A DNA stretch of 64,000 nt from JALEFZ01 sp039817415 (lineage in GTDB: Bacteria > Bacteroidota > Bacteroidia > J057), in assembly GCA_039817415.1 (NCBI GenBank), contig JBCBVV010000025.1, positions 27,681-91,680 on the forward strand. Reading direction: 5' to 3'. Shown here piece after piece: positions 16,397 through 25,668 of the stretch (its first letter is position 1; every line of letters begins with the position of its first letter). Below the pieces are notes generated by a model, which saw nothing but the letters and a program-made list of their open reading frames with translations, ran no database searches and had not been told where the DNA came from. A program made the position numbers and the translations under genes.

Positions 16397-19105
16397 TTAT
16401 TCTACTTTCGCCCAAACACGTACACTCTTCCCTGGTAGTTCAACTTTGAAGCTTTCTCCCCCTTTTATGGTTCTAAGGGAGCGATCCTTGTCTTTGACGC
16501 CTTTTAGATGGTTAAAGGCCTCGTTGTTTCCAATCATTTTCCATTCTCCTTGAGGAAGGGTAATGGATTCCCAATCGTGTTCATCTGAGCCTGTATTGAT
16601 AAGCACAAAGATTTTATCGTCAATGACATAGCCTAATTGATAGGGATTGACATGTTCGATCCACTTGTAATAGCCATCTGGGGCAGGTCCTACCATACGT
16701 AAAGAAGCTCCTATCTCGCTCATGCGGAATTTATTTAGGCCTCTCCAATAGGCGTACATATTGGCGTAGTCATTAGGACCATCTTTGTGCGTCTTGCCTA
16801 CATTCTCCCACAGGAAGTGATTGGCATTGCGCATGTTGTAGGTATCACGCTTCCCATGTAGAAAGACTTTGGTTCCATTGTTCATGACTTTGACCGTCTC
16901 TTTCAGCTCTGCGGAAGCTTTTGAGCGCATCATCTCTGTGCCACCGTGGGTAACGATAGGTCCTAAGGAAGTGTATAGCAGTACGGCTGCTATTTTGAAA
17001 CGGTCTTCGTCTACTCCTTTGTGGCCATTCCAATCTTCGTGTGCAAAGCGATCTGCCAGGGCCCAATTGTCATGTATATCCAAGTAGTTGATGCCACTCA
17101 AGGCATTTTTATCGGTAGGGAAGGTTTTGGTTAACCCAGCCTTTACTTTTTCAATCTCCTTGTAGTTTCCTCCTGCGTAGCCTTGATCTGCCTCTTTTAC
17201 CTGTGGATTACCAGTTGGACCCTTGAATGCATTTCTTGAATCGTCGTGGAAATAGGTTATAGGTGAATTGTGTTTGTACCAGTCCCATGATGGATTCTCT
17301 TCAAAGTCTGGATCATTGGAACCAATCCAGGGCTCACCATAGATAATAATGTCCTCTCCAAGCTCTTTACGGAGTTTGATTAAGGTCTGACGATCTACCT
17401 GACCTGCGAGGTCGATGCGGAAACCATCGATTCCAAACTCCTCAATCCAGTGTTTGCATTGGTCAATCAACCAACGCTGCACCATAGGCCTTTCCTCAAA
17501 CTTAATTTCATTGCCATATTCTCCAATATGGTCAAGGTCCTTGGTACGGTAGTAATATTGCTTGTCTAGTACGTTCCAGTGGAAGTGATACTGTCTTCTA
17601 TCCTTTCTGTCATCATCCATGTTTTCGGCAGAATGGTTCGGCACAATGTCAATGATGACAGCGATTCCCTTTTGGTGAAAGGCTTCTACCAAATCTCTGA
17701 ATTGCTCCCTTTCTGAACCTGGGGATGTTCCGCGCTGACGGAATCTAGTTTCAACAGCGAAGGCGTGAGAAGTTCTGTAGCCCCATTGGTAATTTTCTTC
17801 CGAAATACCTGCCTCTATCATGAATTCATCGTCTTTGAAGGAAGCCTTCCAGATATCGGTAGGATAATGGAGGAATTCCTGAATAGGCATAAGGTGGACC
17901 GTATTGATTCCTAAGTCTGTTAGGTAGTCAAATCCAACGGGCTCCCCTTTGGAATTCTTTAAGCCTCCTTCCACAAAAGCAGGAAGGGTTCCTTTCATGT
18001 CATCAGATACAGGCAGCAAATCTGTAAAATCCTGAACATGTACCTCATAGGCAATTACGTCCTGCATAGGGGGACGACCATTTGCCAAAGGGGTAGCAGG
18101 CTGGGTGGCAGGGGCTACCATACATTTTCCCCAGGTATCATCAGATACGCGACAGTAGGGATCAGAAATATGAACGGCTTCAGTTTCGTAGAAATGATTT
18201 CCAGGATCTGTCGAACCATGAACCACAAAGTCATACCAGAGCCCAGCTTGATTGCCTTCGATGATATGTTCCCATACGCCATCTTCATCTACCTTCATTT
18301 CATACACCGCCTCAGCCTTTTCATCGTCCTTTCCCTTGTAAACAAAAAGTTCGATGGATTCAGCCCTAGGAGCGAAGAGGCGAAAGGCAGTACTCGAACC
18401 ATCCTTGGCTACATTGGCCCCGAGTTCTTTGGTGGAATAGATTTCTCTGAACCAGCCATCGTAGGAAGCCCAGCTTTTGAGCTTACTGTCTTTGGCTTCT
18501 ATCCAATACACGCGTCTGATGTCGATTTTTTCTTTGGGAACAACCAAAGCGGAATGCTCTTCATGTGGTAGCACCTCGGCGATAGGAAGTTCTTGACCCT
18601 CAGCATTGGTTAGGGTGTAATCTGAAGGAAACAGCGGTCGTTCTACTCCTTCAAATTCGACCCATATATTTCCGGATCGACGAATTTCAGCTTGTAATCT
18701 GGGTGCAACCATATCTTGCATGTAAACGTAATTGGAACCTTTTTCATTTGGCGTATTGGCCGGAGGATTCATCCATTCCCCTTCATTGATTCGAAATTTA
18801 AATTCGGCTCTAGGAGGAATCTGCTCGAAGTTGGGATTTTTCACAGACAGTGACCAAAGTACTTTAGAAACTTTCTTCAATTGCCAGTTGGTATCCTCCA
18901 TATCTCCGCTCCATCCTCTAAAGGAGCCGGTTAAAACAACCCGCTTAGGAGAGGTGATTCCGTATAATTCTTCGTTAAATAGAAAAGTCGCCACATCATC
19001 CTTCATGGCATATCCTTGTGCCATTTCTTCCTGGCTAATGTCCTGTCCCATCAGGGCAAATGGGAACATGAGGAGTAAAAGCAGTAGTTTGCGCATCAAT
19101 TTCAT
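16397..19105 (-). CDS. GH13 pullulanase-like alpha-glucan hydrolase
   Basis: From the ATG at 19105 (signal peptide MKLMRKLLLLLLMFPFALMG) the protein has 902 residues. N-terminal beta domains include a CBM48-like part (RVVLTGSFRGW, and FRLFAPRAESIELFVYKG before the catalytic barrel). The GH13 barrel shows region I DIVPNHSA (about 486), region II GFRIDLAGQV with nucleophile Asp565, region III IYGEPW with acid/base Glu591, and region IV NYLDIHDN. This set fits type I pullulanases, which cut alpha-1,6 bonds of branched glucans; the usual YNWGYDP is YQWGYRT here. It is secreted or periplasmic. The first of two genes in an operon with a lipoprotein. Confidence 0.82.
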   Translation of the reverse strand: MKLMRKLLLLLLMFPFALMGQDISQEEMAQGYAMKDDVATFLFNEELYGITSPKRVVLTGSFRGWSGDMEDTNWQLKKVSKVLWSLSVKNPNFEQIPPRAEFKFRINEGEWMNPPANTPNEKGSNYVYMQDMVAPRLQAEIRRSGNIWVEFEGVERPLFPSDYTLTNAEGQELPIAEVLPHEEHSALVVPKEKIDIRRVYWIEAKDSKLKSWASYDGWFREIYSTKELGANVAKDGSSTAFRLFAPRAESIELFVYKGKDDEKAEAVYEMKVDEDGVWEHIIEGNQAGLWYDFVVHGSTDPGNHFYETEAVHISDPYCRVSDDTWGKCMVAPATQPATPLANGRPPMQDVIAYEVHVQDFTDLLPVSDDMKGTLPAFVEGGLKNSKGEPVGFDYLTDLGINTVHLMPIQEFLHYPTDIWKASFKDDEFMIEAGISEENYQWGYRTSHAFAVETRFRQRGTSPGSEREQFRDLVEAFHQKGIAVIIDIVPNHSAENMDDDRKDRRQYHFHWNVLDKQYYYRTKDLDHIGEYGNEIKFEERPMVQRWLIDQCKHWIEEFGIDGFRIDLAGQVDRQTLIKLRKELGEDIIIYGEPWIGSNDPDFEENPSWDWYKHNSPITYFHDDSRNAFKGPTGNPQVKEADQGYAGGNYKEIEKVKAGLTKTFPTDKNALSGINYLDIHDNWALADRFAHEDWNGHKGVDEDRFKIAAVLLYTSLGPIVTHGGTEMMRSKASAELKETVKVMNNGTKVFLHGKRDTYNMRNANHFLWENVGKTHKDGPNDYANMYAYWRGLNKFRMSEIGASLRMVGPAPDGYYKWIEHVNPYQLGYVIDDKIFVLINTGSDEHDWESITLPQGEWKMIGNNEAFNHLKGVKDKDRSLRTIKGGESFKVELPGKSVRVWAKVE

Positions 19106-19210
19106 CTTAGTAGGTGATTCACATATGCAAAAAAGGAAAATTGTTGAAATCATGCATACTGAAGGTAAGCTAAGCAGCATTGAATGGTCGTAGGATATCC
19201 CTTTAGCATA

Positions 19211-19242
19211 AAAAGGGCTCTACCTTTTCGGAGAACCCTTTT
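19211..19242 (-). terminator. Rho-independent terminator after guaB
   Basis: AAAAGGG at 19211-19217 pairs with CCCTTTT at 19236-19242, with additional inner pairs. On the minus strand the hairpin is followed by a T-rich tail, so it closes guaB and separates it from the pullulanase gene. Confidence 0.75.
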
Positions 19243-19266
19243 GTAAACATGATCTTATGTTGTCTT

Positions 19267-20736
19267 CTATCGCTTGGAATAATTAGGCGCTTCTTTGGTG
19301 ATGGTGATATCATGTGGGTGAGACTCTCTCAATCCAGCGTTTGTGATTCGGCTGAATTGGCAAGTTTGCAGGGTCGCAATGTCTCCTGATCCACAATATC
19401 CCATGCCTGCGCGTAATCCCCCTTCCAATTGGTACAAGGTTTCTCCTACCTTTCCTTTGTAGGCTACACGTCCCACAATTCCTTCTGGAACTAACTTTTT
19501 GATATCGTCTTCTACATCTTGGAAGTAGCGATCTTTCGAGCCTTTTTTCATGGCTTCTACGGAACCCATTCCACGATAGGTTTTGAAGCGACGACCTTCA
19601 TACAGGACGGTTTCGCCTGGGCTTTCATCTGTCCCTGCAAATAGTCCGCCGGCCATGATGGTGGAGCCTCCAGCCACGATTGCCTTTACAATATCTCCAG
19701 AGTACTTGATCCCTCCATCTGCGATAATAGGAATGCCCGCCTTCAGACAAGCTTTAGAGGCTTCCATGATGGCTGATAGTTGGGCTACTCCTACACCTGC
19801 GATGACACGGGTCGTACAAATAGAGCCAGGCCCTACTCCTACCTTCACTGCGTTGACGCCACAATCAATTAGGGCTTGGGCGCCTTCAGCAGTCGCTACA
19901 TTTCCTGCCACTAACTGTAGATCTGGGTAGGTTTTTCGAATATCCTTTACCATATCCAGCACGCCTCTCGAGTGGCCATGAGCTGTATCAACGACCACGA
20001 CATCCACTCCAGCAACACGGAGGGCATCAATTCTGTCGTATGTTTCTGCTTTCACCCCTACAGCCGCACCTACACGCAATCTTCCCAATTCGTCTTTACA
20101 GGCTTTTGGGTAGTTTTGCTTTTTGATGATGTCTCTGTAGGTAATCAATCCCACAAGCTTGTAATCGTCATCGACTACAGGCAACTTCTCTACTTTGTGT
20201 TTCTTGATGATTTCCTCAGCTTCTTCTAAAGTCGTCCCTTCAGGAGCTGTGATGAGGTTTTCTCGGGTCATTAACTGATAAACTTTACGCTCATCAGTAT
20301 GCTGAAATCTCAAATCGCGGTTGGTAATGATCCCTACCAGTTTTCCACTGTCATCTACAATGGGGATACCACCAATTCTGTGCTCAGCCATGATCTGGTT
20401 GGCACGTTCAAGCGTATCTTCGGGAGTTAGGGTAATGGGATCTACGATCATTCCACTTTCCGAGCGCTTTACCTTGCGTACCTCTTCCGCCTGACTTTCG
20501 ATTGACATGTTCTTATGGATAATGCCTATTCCTCCTGCAGCCGCCATGGCAATGGCCATGCGATGCTCAGTTACGGTATCCATAGCCGCACTGATAAAGG
20601 GAAGATTGAGACGTATGTCGGTTGTCAGTTGGGAGGAAGTATCTACGCTTCTGGGCAGGACTTCGGAATAGCGGGGAATCAAAAGGACGTCGTCAAATGT
20701 GAGTCCTTGATAAGCAATTTTAGGATGGTCTGACAT
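19267..20736 (-). CDS. guaB: IMP dehydrogenase
   Basis: The 489-residue protein from the ATG at 20736 has the full IMPDH plan: GLTFDDVLLIPRYS near the start, two CBS domains (about residues 95-205; VDPITLTPEDTLERA, EKLPVVDDDYKLVGLITYRD), the NAD-site GNVATAEGAQALID, the catalytic-Cys loop GVGPGSICTTRVIAGVG, GGIKYSGDIVKAI, and the flap with YRGMGSVEAM. It oxidises IMP to XMP with NAD+, the committing step to GMP. A good Bacteroidota promoter lies directly upstream and a terminator follows, so it is transcribed alone. Confidence 0.96.
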   Translation of the reverse strand: MSDHPKIAYQGLTFDDVLLIPRYSEVLPRSVDTSSQLTTDIRLNLPFISAAMDTVTEHRMAIAMAAAGGIGIIHKNMSIESQAEEVRKVKRSESGMIVDPITLTPEDTLERANQIMAEHRIGGIPIVDDSGKLVGIITNRDLRFQHTDERKVYQLMTRENLITAPEGTTLEEAEEIIKKHKVEKLPVVDDDYKLVGLITYRDIIKKQNYPKACKDELGRLRVGAAVGVKAETYDRIDALRVAGVDVVVVDTAHGHSRGVLDMVKDIRKTYPDLQLVAGNVATAEGAQALIDCGVNAVKVGVGPGSICTTRVIAGVGVAQLSAIMEASKACLKAGIPIIADGGIKYSGDIVKAIVAGGSTIMAGGLFAGTDESPGETVLYEGRRFKTYRGMGSVEAMKKGSKDRYFQDVEDDIKKLVPEGIVGRVAYKGKVGETLYQLEGGLRAGMGYCGSGDIATLQTCQFSRITNAGLRESHPHDITITKEAPNYSKR

Positions 20737-20764
20737 AAGCAAATACCAAAGTATATTTGCCAAG

Positions 20765-20795
20765 CAAAGTTAACTCTTCCTCCGCAGGTATGCAA
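20765..20795 (-). promoter_or_regulatory. guaB promoter: TTG-N20-TAACTTTG
   Basis: On the minus strand TTG (20793-20795) is followed by 20 bases and TAACTTTG (20765-20772). This matches the Bacteroidota -33/-7 promoter layout. It would give a short leader of about 25 bases before the guaB ATG. Confidence 0.55.
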
Positions 20796-20860
20796 TTACA
20801 AAATGAGAAGTCGTAAAATATCAGGTGATTTTGTAGATAGATTTTTACGCTTCGACAGGA

Positions 20861-22933
20861 TTATCTGGTTTCATAGAATCTATCCAGATCTGTCTTGTCT
20901 CCATCTAACAAGGTAAATGAGCCTGTATTGCCAGCTTTCACACTTGGAATGGTTAGATCGTAATCATCCTCTTTGTCCATCAATTTTTTTAGCCTTGACT
21001 TGGCTTTGATATGCATCGGGTTCATGCGGAGGGCCATGTTGTAATCTCCGATGGCTTTGGCGGGCTCTTCATTCAATTCGTACATACAAGCACGCTGGAA
21101 ATATGGATTGGGATTTCCAGGATCGAGATCAATGGCCTTGGTATAGGAGGCAATGCAGTCTTCCATGTATTCCATGGCATAGTAGCACTTGGCAATCATT
21201 TGGTGGATGAGCGCCATTCCCTTTTTATCCTTGTTTTGAATCAACTGCAAATTAGAATAGGCTGATTGGTATTCCCCTTTTTTCAAATAAGCAGTAGCCA
21301 AAATCCAATGGTGGATATCTTCTACGCTTCCGACGATATAACCTTCTTGAAGATCGTAGATGTCTACGGGTGCATTCGCTCCACTTTGATTCGTAGCAGA
21401 AAACTCATTTCCGTACAAGGCATGCGTCGCTACATAATGAAGGTAGTGCTTACCTGAGGCAGAATTCCGGCTATGAGGATTGCCCCATATAACGAGGTTG
21501 GCATCATAAATACTGCCGATACGCTTGGCCTCTTCAGAAGAAGAAGGATATTCCCCTGGATTCACATACATCACGTGAACGCCCATTTTTTCTGACTCTC
21601 TCATAGAGTTTACCCAATCTCTCAATTCTCTTTCAGAGGTAGAGGGTTCTAGGCTGTCCAGATTTTCAGGGTGGAAGGGAAGTAAGAGTACGTTATAGTT
21701 TTCTGTAGACTTAAAGGATCGAAGCATAGCCAAGTCCTTCAGACTTGGAGTTTGACGACCAGGCATGATGTAGGCTGTAGCTCCTAGCGCAAAAATGCAA
21801 AGAGCTAAACTTGCCCAAGTCATCAGAGGGATGGACATATTGCGCCCTGGAGATGCTCCGCCAGGTTCTTGATCTGCTTTGTGTTCGCCTCTTTCTGCTC
21901 TATGATGAGTGTATTCTTGGTGACCGTGGAAATCCGCTCCATCTGTAAACAGGGGGATGTCCGACAACAAGGTCGGAGTAGATTCCTGCCCTTCGTTTCC
22001 TTTGTCTTCAGGGAAAACGACATACTCCTCTACCGGCTCTGGCTCTTCTATGACAACTGGATCAATGGTATGGAATGGATTGTCCAATTTGATTCCGTTC
22101 ATAGCAGCCGTGTGGAAGTACTCACGCTGGCGAGCTTGACGGAAGTCCTGCTGTTCATGCTTTAGCTCCCAACTGGCAAATTCCAATTGCTCATCATACC
22201 ATGGCGTTTCTTCCTCAACAATTTCTTCTTCAACCTTTTCCTCTTCTACCACGGGTTCAATGAAGGTATCAGTAGTCCATTGCCAGTTTTGCATTCGCTC
22301 CTCATAGCTGAAGGACAGCATACAACCCTGTGTTAGATCATGTCTGAGTCGGTTTTCTCTCCACTCCCAAAATTCAATGGGATCGGAAGGAATAACGATA
22401 TATGGAATCTGAAGTTTGACAACTTGTGAAGCAGATTGGATGCTTTCTCTGACAGTTTTGCCTTCCATCATGGATTGAACCAAGTGATGTCGAAAATTGT
22501 CTTTGCTTTCATGTTCGGGAAGCATGATGACCGCAGGGGCACCTGCGAAAAGAAATCTACTAGCTGCGTCGAAAGAGGAAGGTCCCTCCAGGATCAGCAA
22601 CTTTAGATCGGGGAAGGCATCCCAGCTAAAATTCTGGAAATCCAGCACCTTGCGCTTACCCTGTGCATTGAACATAGGTAGTTCTCTTGCGATGGGTACA
22701 TCAGCGAGTAGATAGGCTACCTGAACACCAAAGTAAACGAGATCTTCTGTAAATGCATTCCAAGCGGCTGGAACGTTCTTTTGCCCTTCACAGTGAAAGG
22801 AAAAGTTTACCTCCTCCTCATGCCTCAATGTGCTGATCTGTCCATGAACTGCCTTCAACTGACGATTGGCGCGCTTCCGAGAGGAGGCGCTTAGAGAGGC
22901 AAGATACATGGAAGAAGCTTGATATTGGCTCAT
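20861..22933 (-). CDS. Membrane-anchored degenerate CHAT-like protein with TPR tail
   Basis: The 690-residue protein has no signal peptide. Residues about 8-170 follow the layout of CHAT (caspase-like) domains of Bacteroidota: YLASLSASSRKRANRQLKAV, then WNAFTEDLVYFGVQVAYLLA, LKLLILEGPSS, FLFAGAPAVIML, and MMEGKTVRESIQSA. The catalytic His (expected near residue 76) and Cys (expected in LLILEGPSS, near 117) are both absent. Residues 225-245 are Glu-rich. One membrane helix spans 366-390 (TWASLALCIFALGATAYIM). The outer part has an alpha/beta region (NYNVLLLPFHPENLD, HVMYVNPGEY, DANLVIWGNP) resembling TolB-N/FlgO-type domains, then TPRs (about 545-645). A scaffold or sensor role is inferred; no function is established. 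Confidence 0.6.
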   Translation of the reverse strand: MSQYQASSMYLASLSASSRKRANRQLKAVHGQISTLRHEEEVNFSFHCEGQKNVPAAWNAFTEDLVYFGVQVAYLLADVPIARELPMFNAQGKRKVLDFQNFSWDAFPDLKLLILEGPSSFDAASRFLFAGAPAVIMLPEHESKDNFRHHLVQSMMEGKTVRESIQSASQVVKLQIPYIVIPSDPIEFWEWRENRLRHDLTQGCMLSFSYEERMQNWQWTTDTFIEPVVEEEKVEEEIVEEETPWYDEQLEFASWELKHEQQDFRQARQREYFHTAAMNGIKLDNPFHTIDPVVIEEPEPVEEYVVFPEDKGNEGQESTPTLLSDIPLFTDGADFHGHQEYTHHRAERGEHKADQEPGGASPGRNMSIPLMTWASLALCIFALGATAYIMPGRQTPSLKDLAMLRSFKSTENYNVLLLPFHPENLDSLEPSTSERELRDWVNSMRESEKMGVHVMYVNPGEYPSSSEEAKRIGSIYDANLVIWGNPHSRNSASGKHYLHYVATHALYGNEFSATNQSGANAPVDIYDLQEGYIVGSVEDIHHWILATAYLKKGEYQSAYSNLQLIQNKDKKGMALIHQMIAKCYYAMEYMEDCIASYTKAIDLDPGNPNPYFQRACMYELNEEPAKAIGDYNMALRMNPMHIKAKSRLKKLMDKEDDYDLTIPSVKAGNTGSFTLLDGDKTDLDRFYETR

Positions 22934-23056
22934 TTCACAGCTTACAATAAAGGCTCGATGCGAATCACATATAGAGGGGATGCAAGCTCATGGGTTCAAT
23001 GACTGTGCCAAAAGTGTAAGATTTATGGAGAAAGTGTCAGGGAATTCCAAGGTGAA

Positions 23057-23091
23057 ATGCCCCCTGCCCATAATTCATTCATTTGGGGCAT
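23057..23091. repeat. Inverted repeat ATGCCCC...GGGGCAT
   Basis: ATGCCCC at 23057-23063 and GGGGCAT at 23085-23091 are perfect complements with a 21-base gap. A second, AT-rich hairpin (ATAAAATT at 23107-23114 with AATTTTAT at 23127-23134) lies between it and the end of the aminotransferase gene. They may be a terminator for the aminotransferase gene or an operator for the CHAT-like gene. Confidence 0.4.
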
Positions 23092-23162
23092 ATATTAGTA
23101 CATGTAATAAAATTCTATACTGAATAAATTTTATTTGAAAATCTTCTGTTTTCGGAACATGT

Positions 23163-24326
23163 CTAGTTTTTCAACAGGAATGTCCTGATTTTTTCTACCA
23201 CATAGGCTAGTTGGTCTGATTCAAGTGTAGGAAATAGAGGAATGCTCAAGCAGCGATCATAATAGGCTTCTGCGTGCGATAAGTCGCCTTTTCTCCATCC
23301 TAATTTTTTGTAATAGGGTTGGTAATGGATGGGAATGTAGTGAATCTGTGGATAGATTTGTTGGGATCTGAGGTAGGAATACAGTTCATCCCTTTTTTCG
23401 GTTTCGATCACATAGAGATGATAGGCATGTCCTTCGATGTTTTGAGGGAGGTCGATCGGGAGGTCTTTCAGTTCCAGGTCATAGGTAGCAGCTATTTCTC
23501 GCCTTCTAGCGACTCGCTGTGCTTCTCTTTCCAGTTGGGAAATTCCGAGGCTCGCAGCAATGTCGCTCAACCTGTAATTATAGCCCAGCGACTGCATTTC
23601 GTAATACCAGCCTCCATGATCTTCCTGTAGCAATGACCTGTCCCTTGTGATTCCATGGCTTCGCAATTGAATCATTTTGTCGTACAGTTCCTTACGGGAA
23701 GTTGTGACCATGCCACCTTCACCTGTAGCGATGTGTTTAACGGGATGGAAGGAGAAAATGGCCAGATCAGCGAAATGCCCATTGCCGCATTGTTGGACTT
23801 GCCCATTAGCATCAGTGTAATAGCCACCAGGTGCATGACAACTATCCTCAATGACCCAGCACCCATGTTGATCTGCTAACGCTCGAACCTGATCCATTTT
23901 GATGGGATGCCCTGCAAAATCCACAGGAATGATTCCTTGGTAGGTTCCTTTAGGTGAGGATGCCAGCTTTTTTTCTAAAGCATTCAAATCCATCAATTTG
24001 GTAGCAGGATCTATATCCACCAAATCAATTTCTCCTCCCTGATACAGGACACAGTTGGCTGAAGCGACAAAGGTATTAGGTGTCGTAATAACCTTGTCCC
24101 CCTTCTTCACACCTAATGCCAGGGTACAAAGGTGTAAGGCCGCAGTGCCTGACGAACAGGCGACTGCATAAGGGGCTCCTATGTAGTCAGCAAACTTTTT
24201 TTCAAACTCCCCAATTCGTGGTCCTCCAGTCAGGTAATCAGCCTTTAAGGTATTGACAACAGCTTGGATATCCGCTTCGTTGATGTCCTGACGGCCGTAA
24301 GAAATGGGAAGTTTCGGGTTTAACAT
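23163..24326 (-). CDS. pseC: PseC-like DegT/DnrJ/EryC1 aminotransferase
   Basis: The start at 24326 gives 387 residues, the usual length. The N-terminus PISYGRQDINEADIQAVV and LTGGPRIGEFEKKFADYIG, the motif SSGTAALHLC, DIDPATKLMD, WVIEDSCHAPGG, and FSFHPVKHIATGEGGMV with the PLP-binding Lys identify a sugar aminotransferase. The closest known type is PseC, which makes UDP-4-amino-4,6-dideoxy-N-acetyl-altrosamine in pseudaminic acid synthesis. No other pse gene is in the window, so its pathway partners would be elsewhere or the sugar differs. The longer frame start at 24449 adds 41 residues without homology features and is rejected. Confidence 0.8.
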   Translation of the reverse strand: MLNPKLPISYGRQDINEADIQAVVNTLKADYLTGGPRIGEFEKKFADYIGAPYAVACSSGTAALHLCTLALGVKKGDKVITTPNTFVASANCVLYQGGEIDLVDIDPATKLMDLNALEKKLASSPKGTYQGIIPVDFAGHPIKMDQVRALADQHGCWVIEDSCHAPGGYYTDANGQVQQCGNGHFADLAIFSFHPVKHIATGEGGMVTTSRKELYDKMIQLRSHGITRDRSLLQEDHGGWYYEMQSLGYNYRLSDIAASLGISQLEREAQRVARRREIAATYDLELKDLPIDLPQNIEGHAYHLYVIETEKRDELYSYLRSQQIYPQIHYIPIHYQPYYKKLGWRKGDLSHAEAYYDRCLSIPLFPTLESDQLAYVVEKIRTFLLKN

Positions 24327-24486
24327 AGCGTTTGGATGTAGGTAAGTTTGGAGAATGGAAATAAGAGAATTAATATTTCTATAGAAAGCAATCAGCCAAT
24401 AAATAAGGTCGACTGCTTCTGCCAAACATTTATCCGTACAGGATGTCACTCAGACTTAAGAATTATTTTATTTACTTGATCCTTAT

Positions 24487-25668
24487 ATGAAGGACAATGC
24501 CTTAAAAACAGCCCTGATTCATATGGGGCTTTTTCTTCTCACCTTCCTGACAACTACACTAGCAGGAGCAGAATACAGAACTGGCAAGGGATTTCTTTAC
24601 AACCTTGAATGGGCAGATATGCCTCAGGGCTTTCCCTATGCGCTATCTTTTCTCGCTTTTCTGACAGTACATGAGTTTGGGCATTATTTTACCGCCGTCT
24701 ATTATCGGGTAAAAACCAGCCTCCCTTATTATATACCTTTCTTCATCCCTGGCTTATTGGCCAATATTGGGACAATGGGGGCAGTCATTCGGCTCAAGTC
24801 TATTCCCAAAACCACTAGAGAATTCTTTGATATCGGTGTGGCAGGTCCGCTGGCAGGCTTTGTAGTCTCCTTTTGTTTGTTGGCCTATGGCTTTATGACC
24901 CTTCCTAATCTCCAAGCTTACGTGGTTGATATTCATCCTGAGTATATCGAACAATTTGGAGGAGTGCCTTCTGAAGAGCAATTGGTAGGCTTTTTTGAAA
25001 AGAGATACGCAGAGACAGATTCAATTGGAGGGGCTATGATTGTAGGAAGCAGTTTGCTCTTTGAATGGATGAAAAATACCCTTCCTTCAGATGCTGCGCA
25101 GGTGCCTCCTCCCTACGAAATCATGCATTACCCTTTCCTCTTTGTAGGATTTATTACGCTATTTTTCACGGCTTTGAATCTCCTTCCCATTGGACAGCTA
25201 GATGGAGGGCATGTGACCTATGGCTTATTTGGGAGAAAGGGCCATTCTATTATTTCAAGACTAACTGTATTTGCTCTTTTGTTTATCGGGGGAACAGGTT
25301 TTCCTGATTTGAAAAGTGCGGAAATACCCGATTTGATACAGAATGGAGTGTACCTTATTTTTCTGACCTTTGTAATGTCCAAGCTTGTTCGGAAAGATCA
25401 GCCCATTTTCTTGTTAGGGTTGATTCTGGGAACATTGATCGCTCAAATTGCTATCAAATGGCTTGTTCCCACGATCAATGGAAATTTCCTTTGGTTGCTT
25501 TACTCTTTTATGGCGGTTCAATTTATTGGCTTAGACCATCCACCTGCAGAGAGGGAGCATAAACTCAGCCTTTCTCGTCAAATCATGGGTTGGGTGGCCA
25601 TTGTAATTTTTATTTTATGCTTCACCCCGGTCCCAGTAGACATCATTGGACCTATCGCTGATCAGTAG
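24487..25668 (+). CDS. Site-2 protease family membrane metalloprotease (M50)
   Basis: The 393-residue polytopic protein carries the zinc motif HEFGHYF in a hydrophobic helix (about residue 59) and the second ligand motif LLPIGQLDGGHVTYG (about residue 235). Between them FFDIGVAGPLAGFVVSF is the usual family signature. There are about seven membrane helices and no PDZ domain, so it resembles the EGY-like branch of M50 rather than RseP. Such proteases cut membrane-spanning regulators. No anti-sigma factor is adjacent, so the substrate is unknown. The 3' end overlaps the convergent membrane-protein gene by 17 bases. Confidence 0.85.
   Translation: MKDNALKTALIHMGLFLLTFLTTTLAGAEYRTGKGFLYNLEWADMPQGFPYALSFLAFLTVHEFGHYFTAVYYRVKTSLPYYIPFFIPGLLANIGTMGAVIRLKSIPKTTREFFDIGVAGPLAGFVVSFCLLAYGFMTLPNLQAYVVDIHPEYIEQFGGVPSEEQLVGFFEKRYAETDSIGGAMIVGSSLLFEWMKNTLPSDAAQVPPPYEIMHYPFLFVGFITLFFTALNLLPIGQLDGGHVTYGLFGRKGHSIISRLTVFALLFIGGTGFPDLKSAEIPDLIQNGVYLIFLTFVMSKLVRKDQPIFLLGLILGTLIAQIAIKWLVPTINGNFLWLLYSFMAVQFIGLDHPPAEREHKLSLSRQIMGWVAIVIFILCFTPVPVDIIGPIADQ

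Noticed and set aside
18038..18571. Plus-strand open frame of 177 codons
   Set aside because: It lies wholly inside the GH13 gene on the opposite strand.
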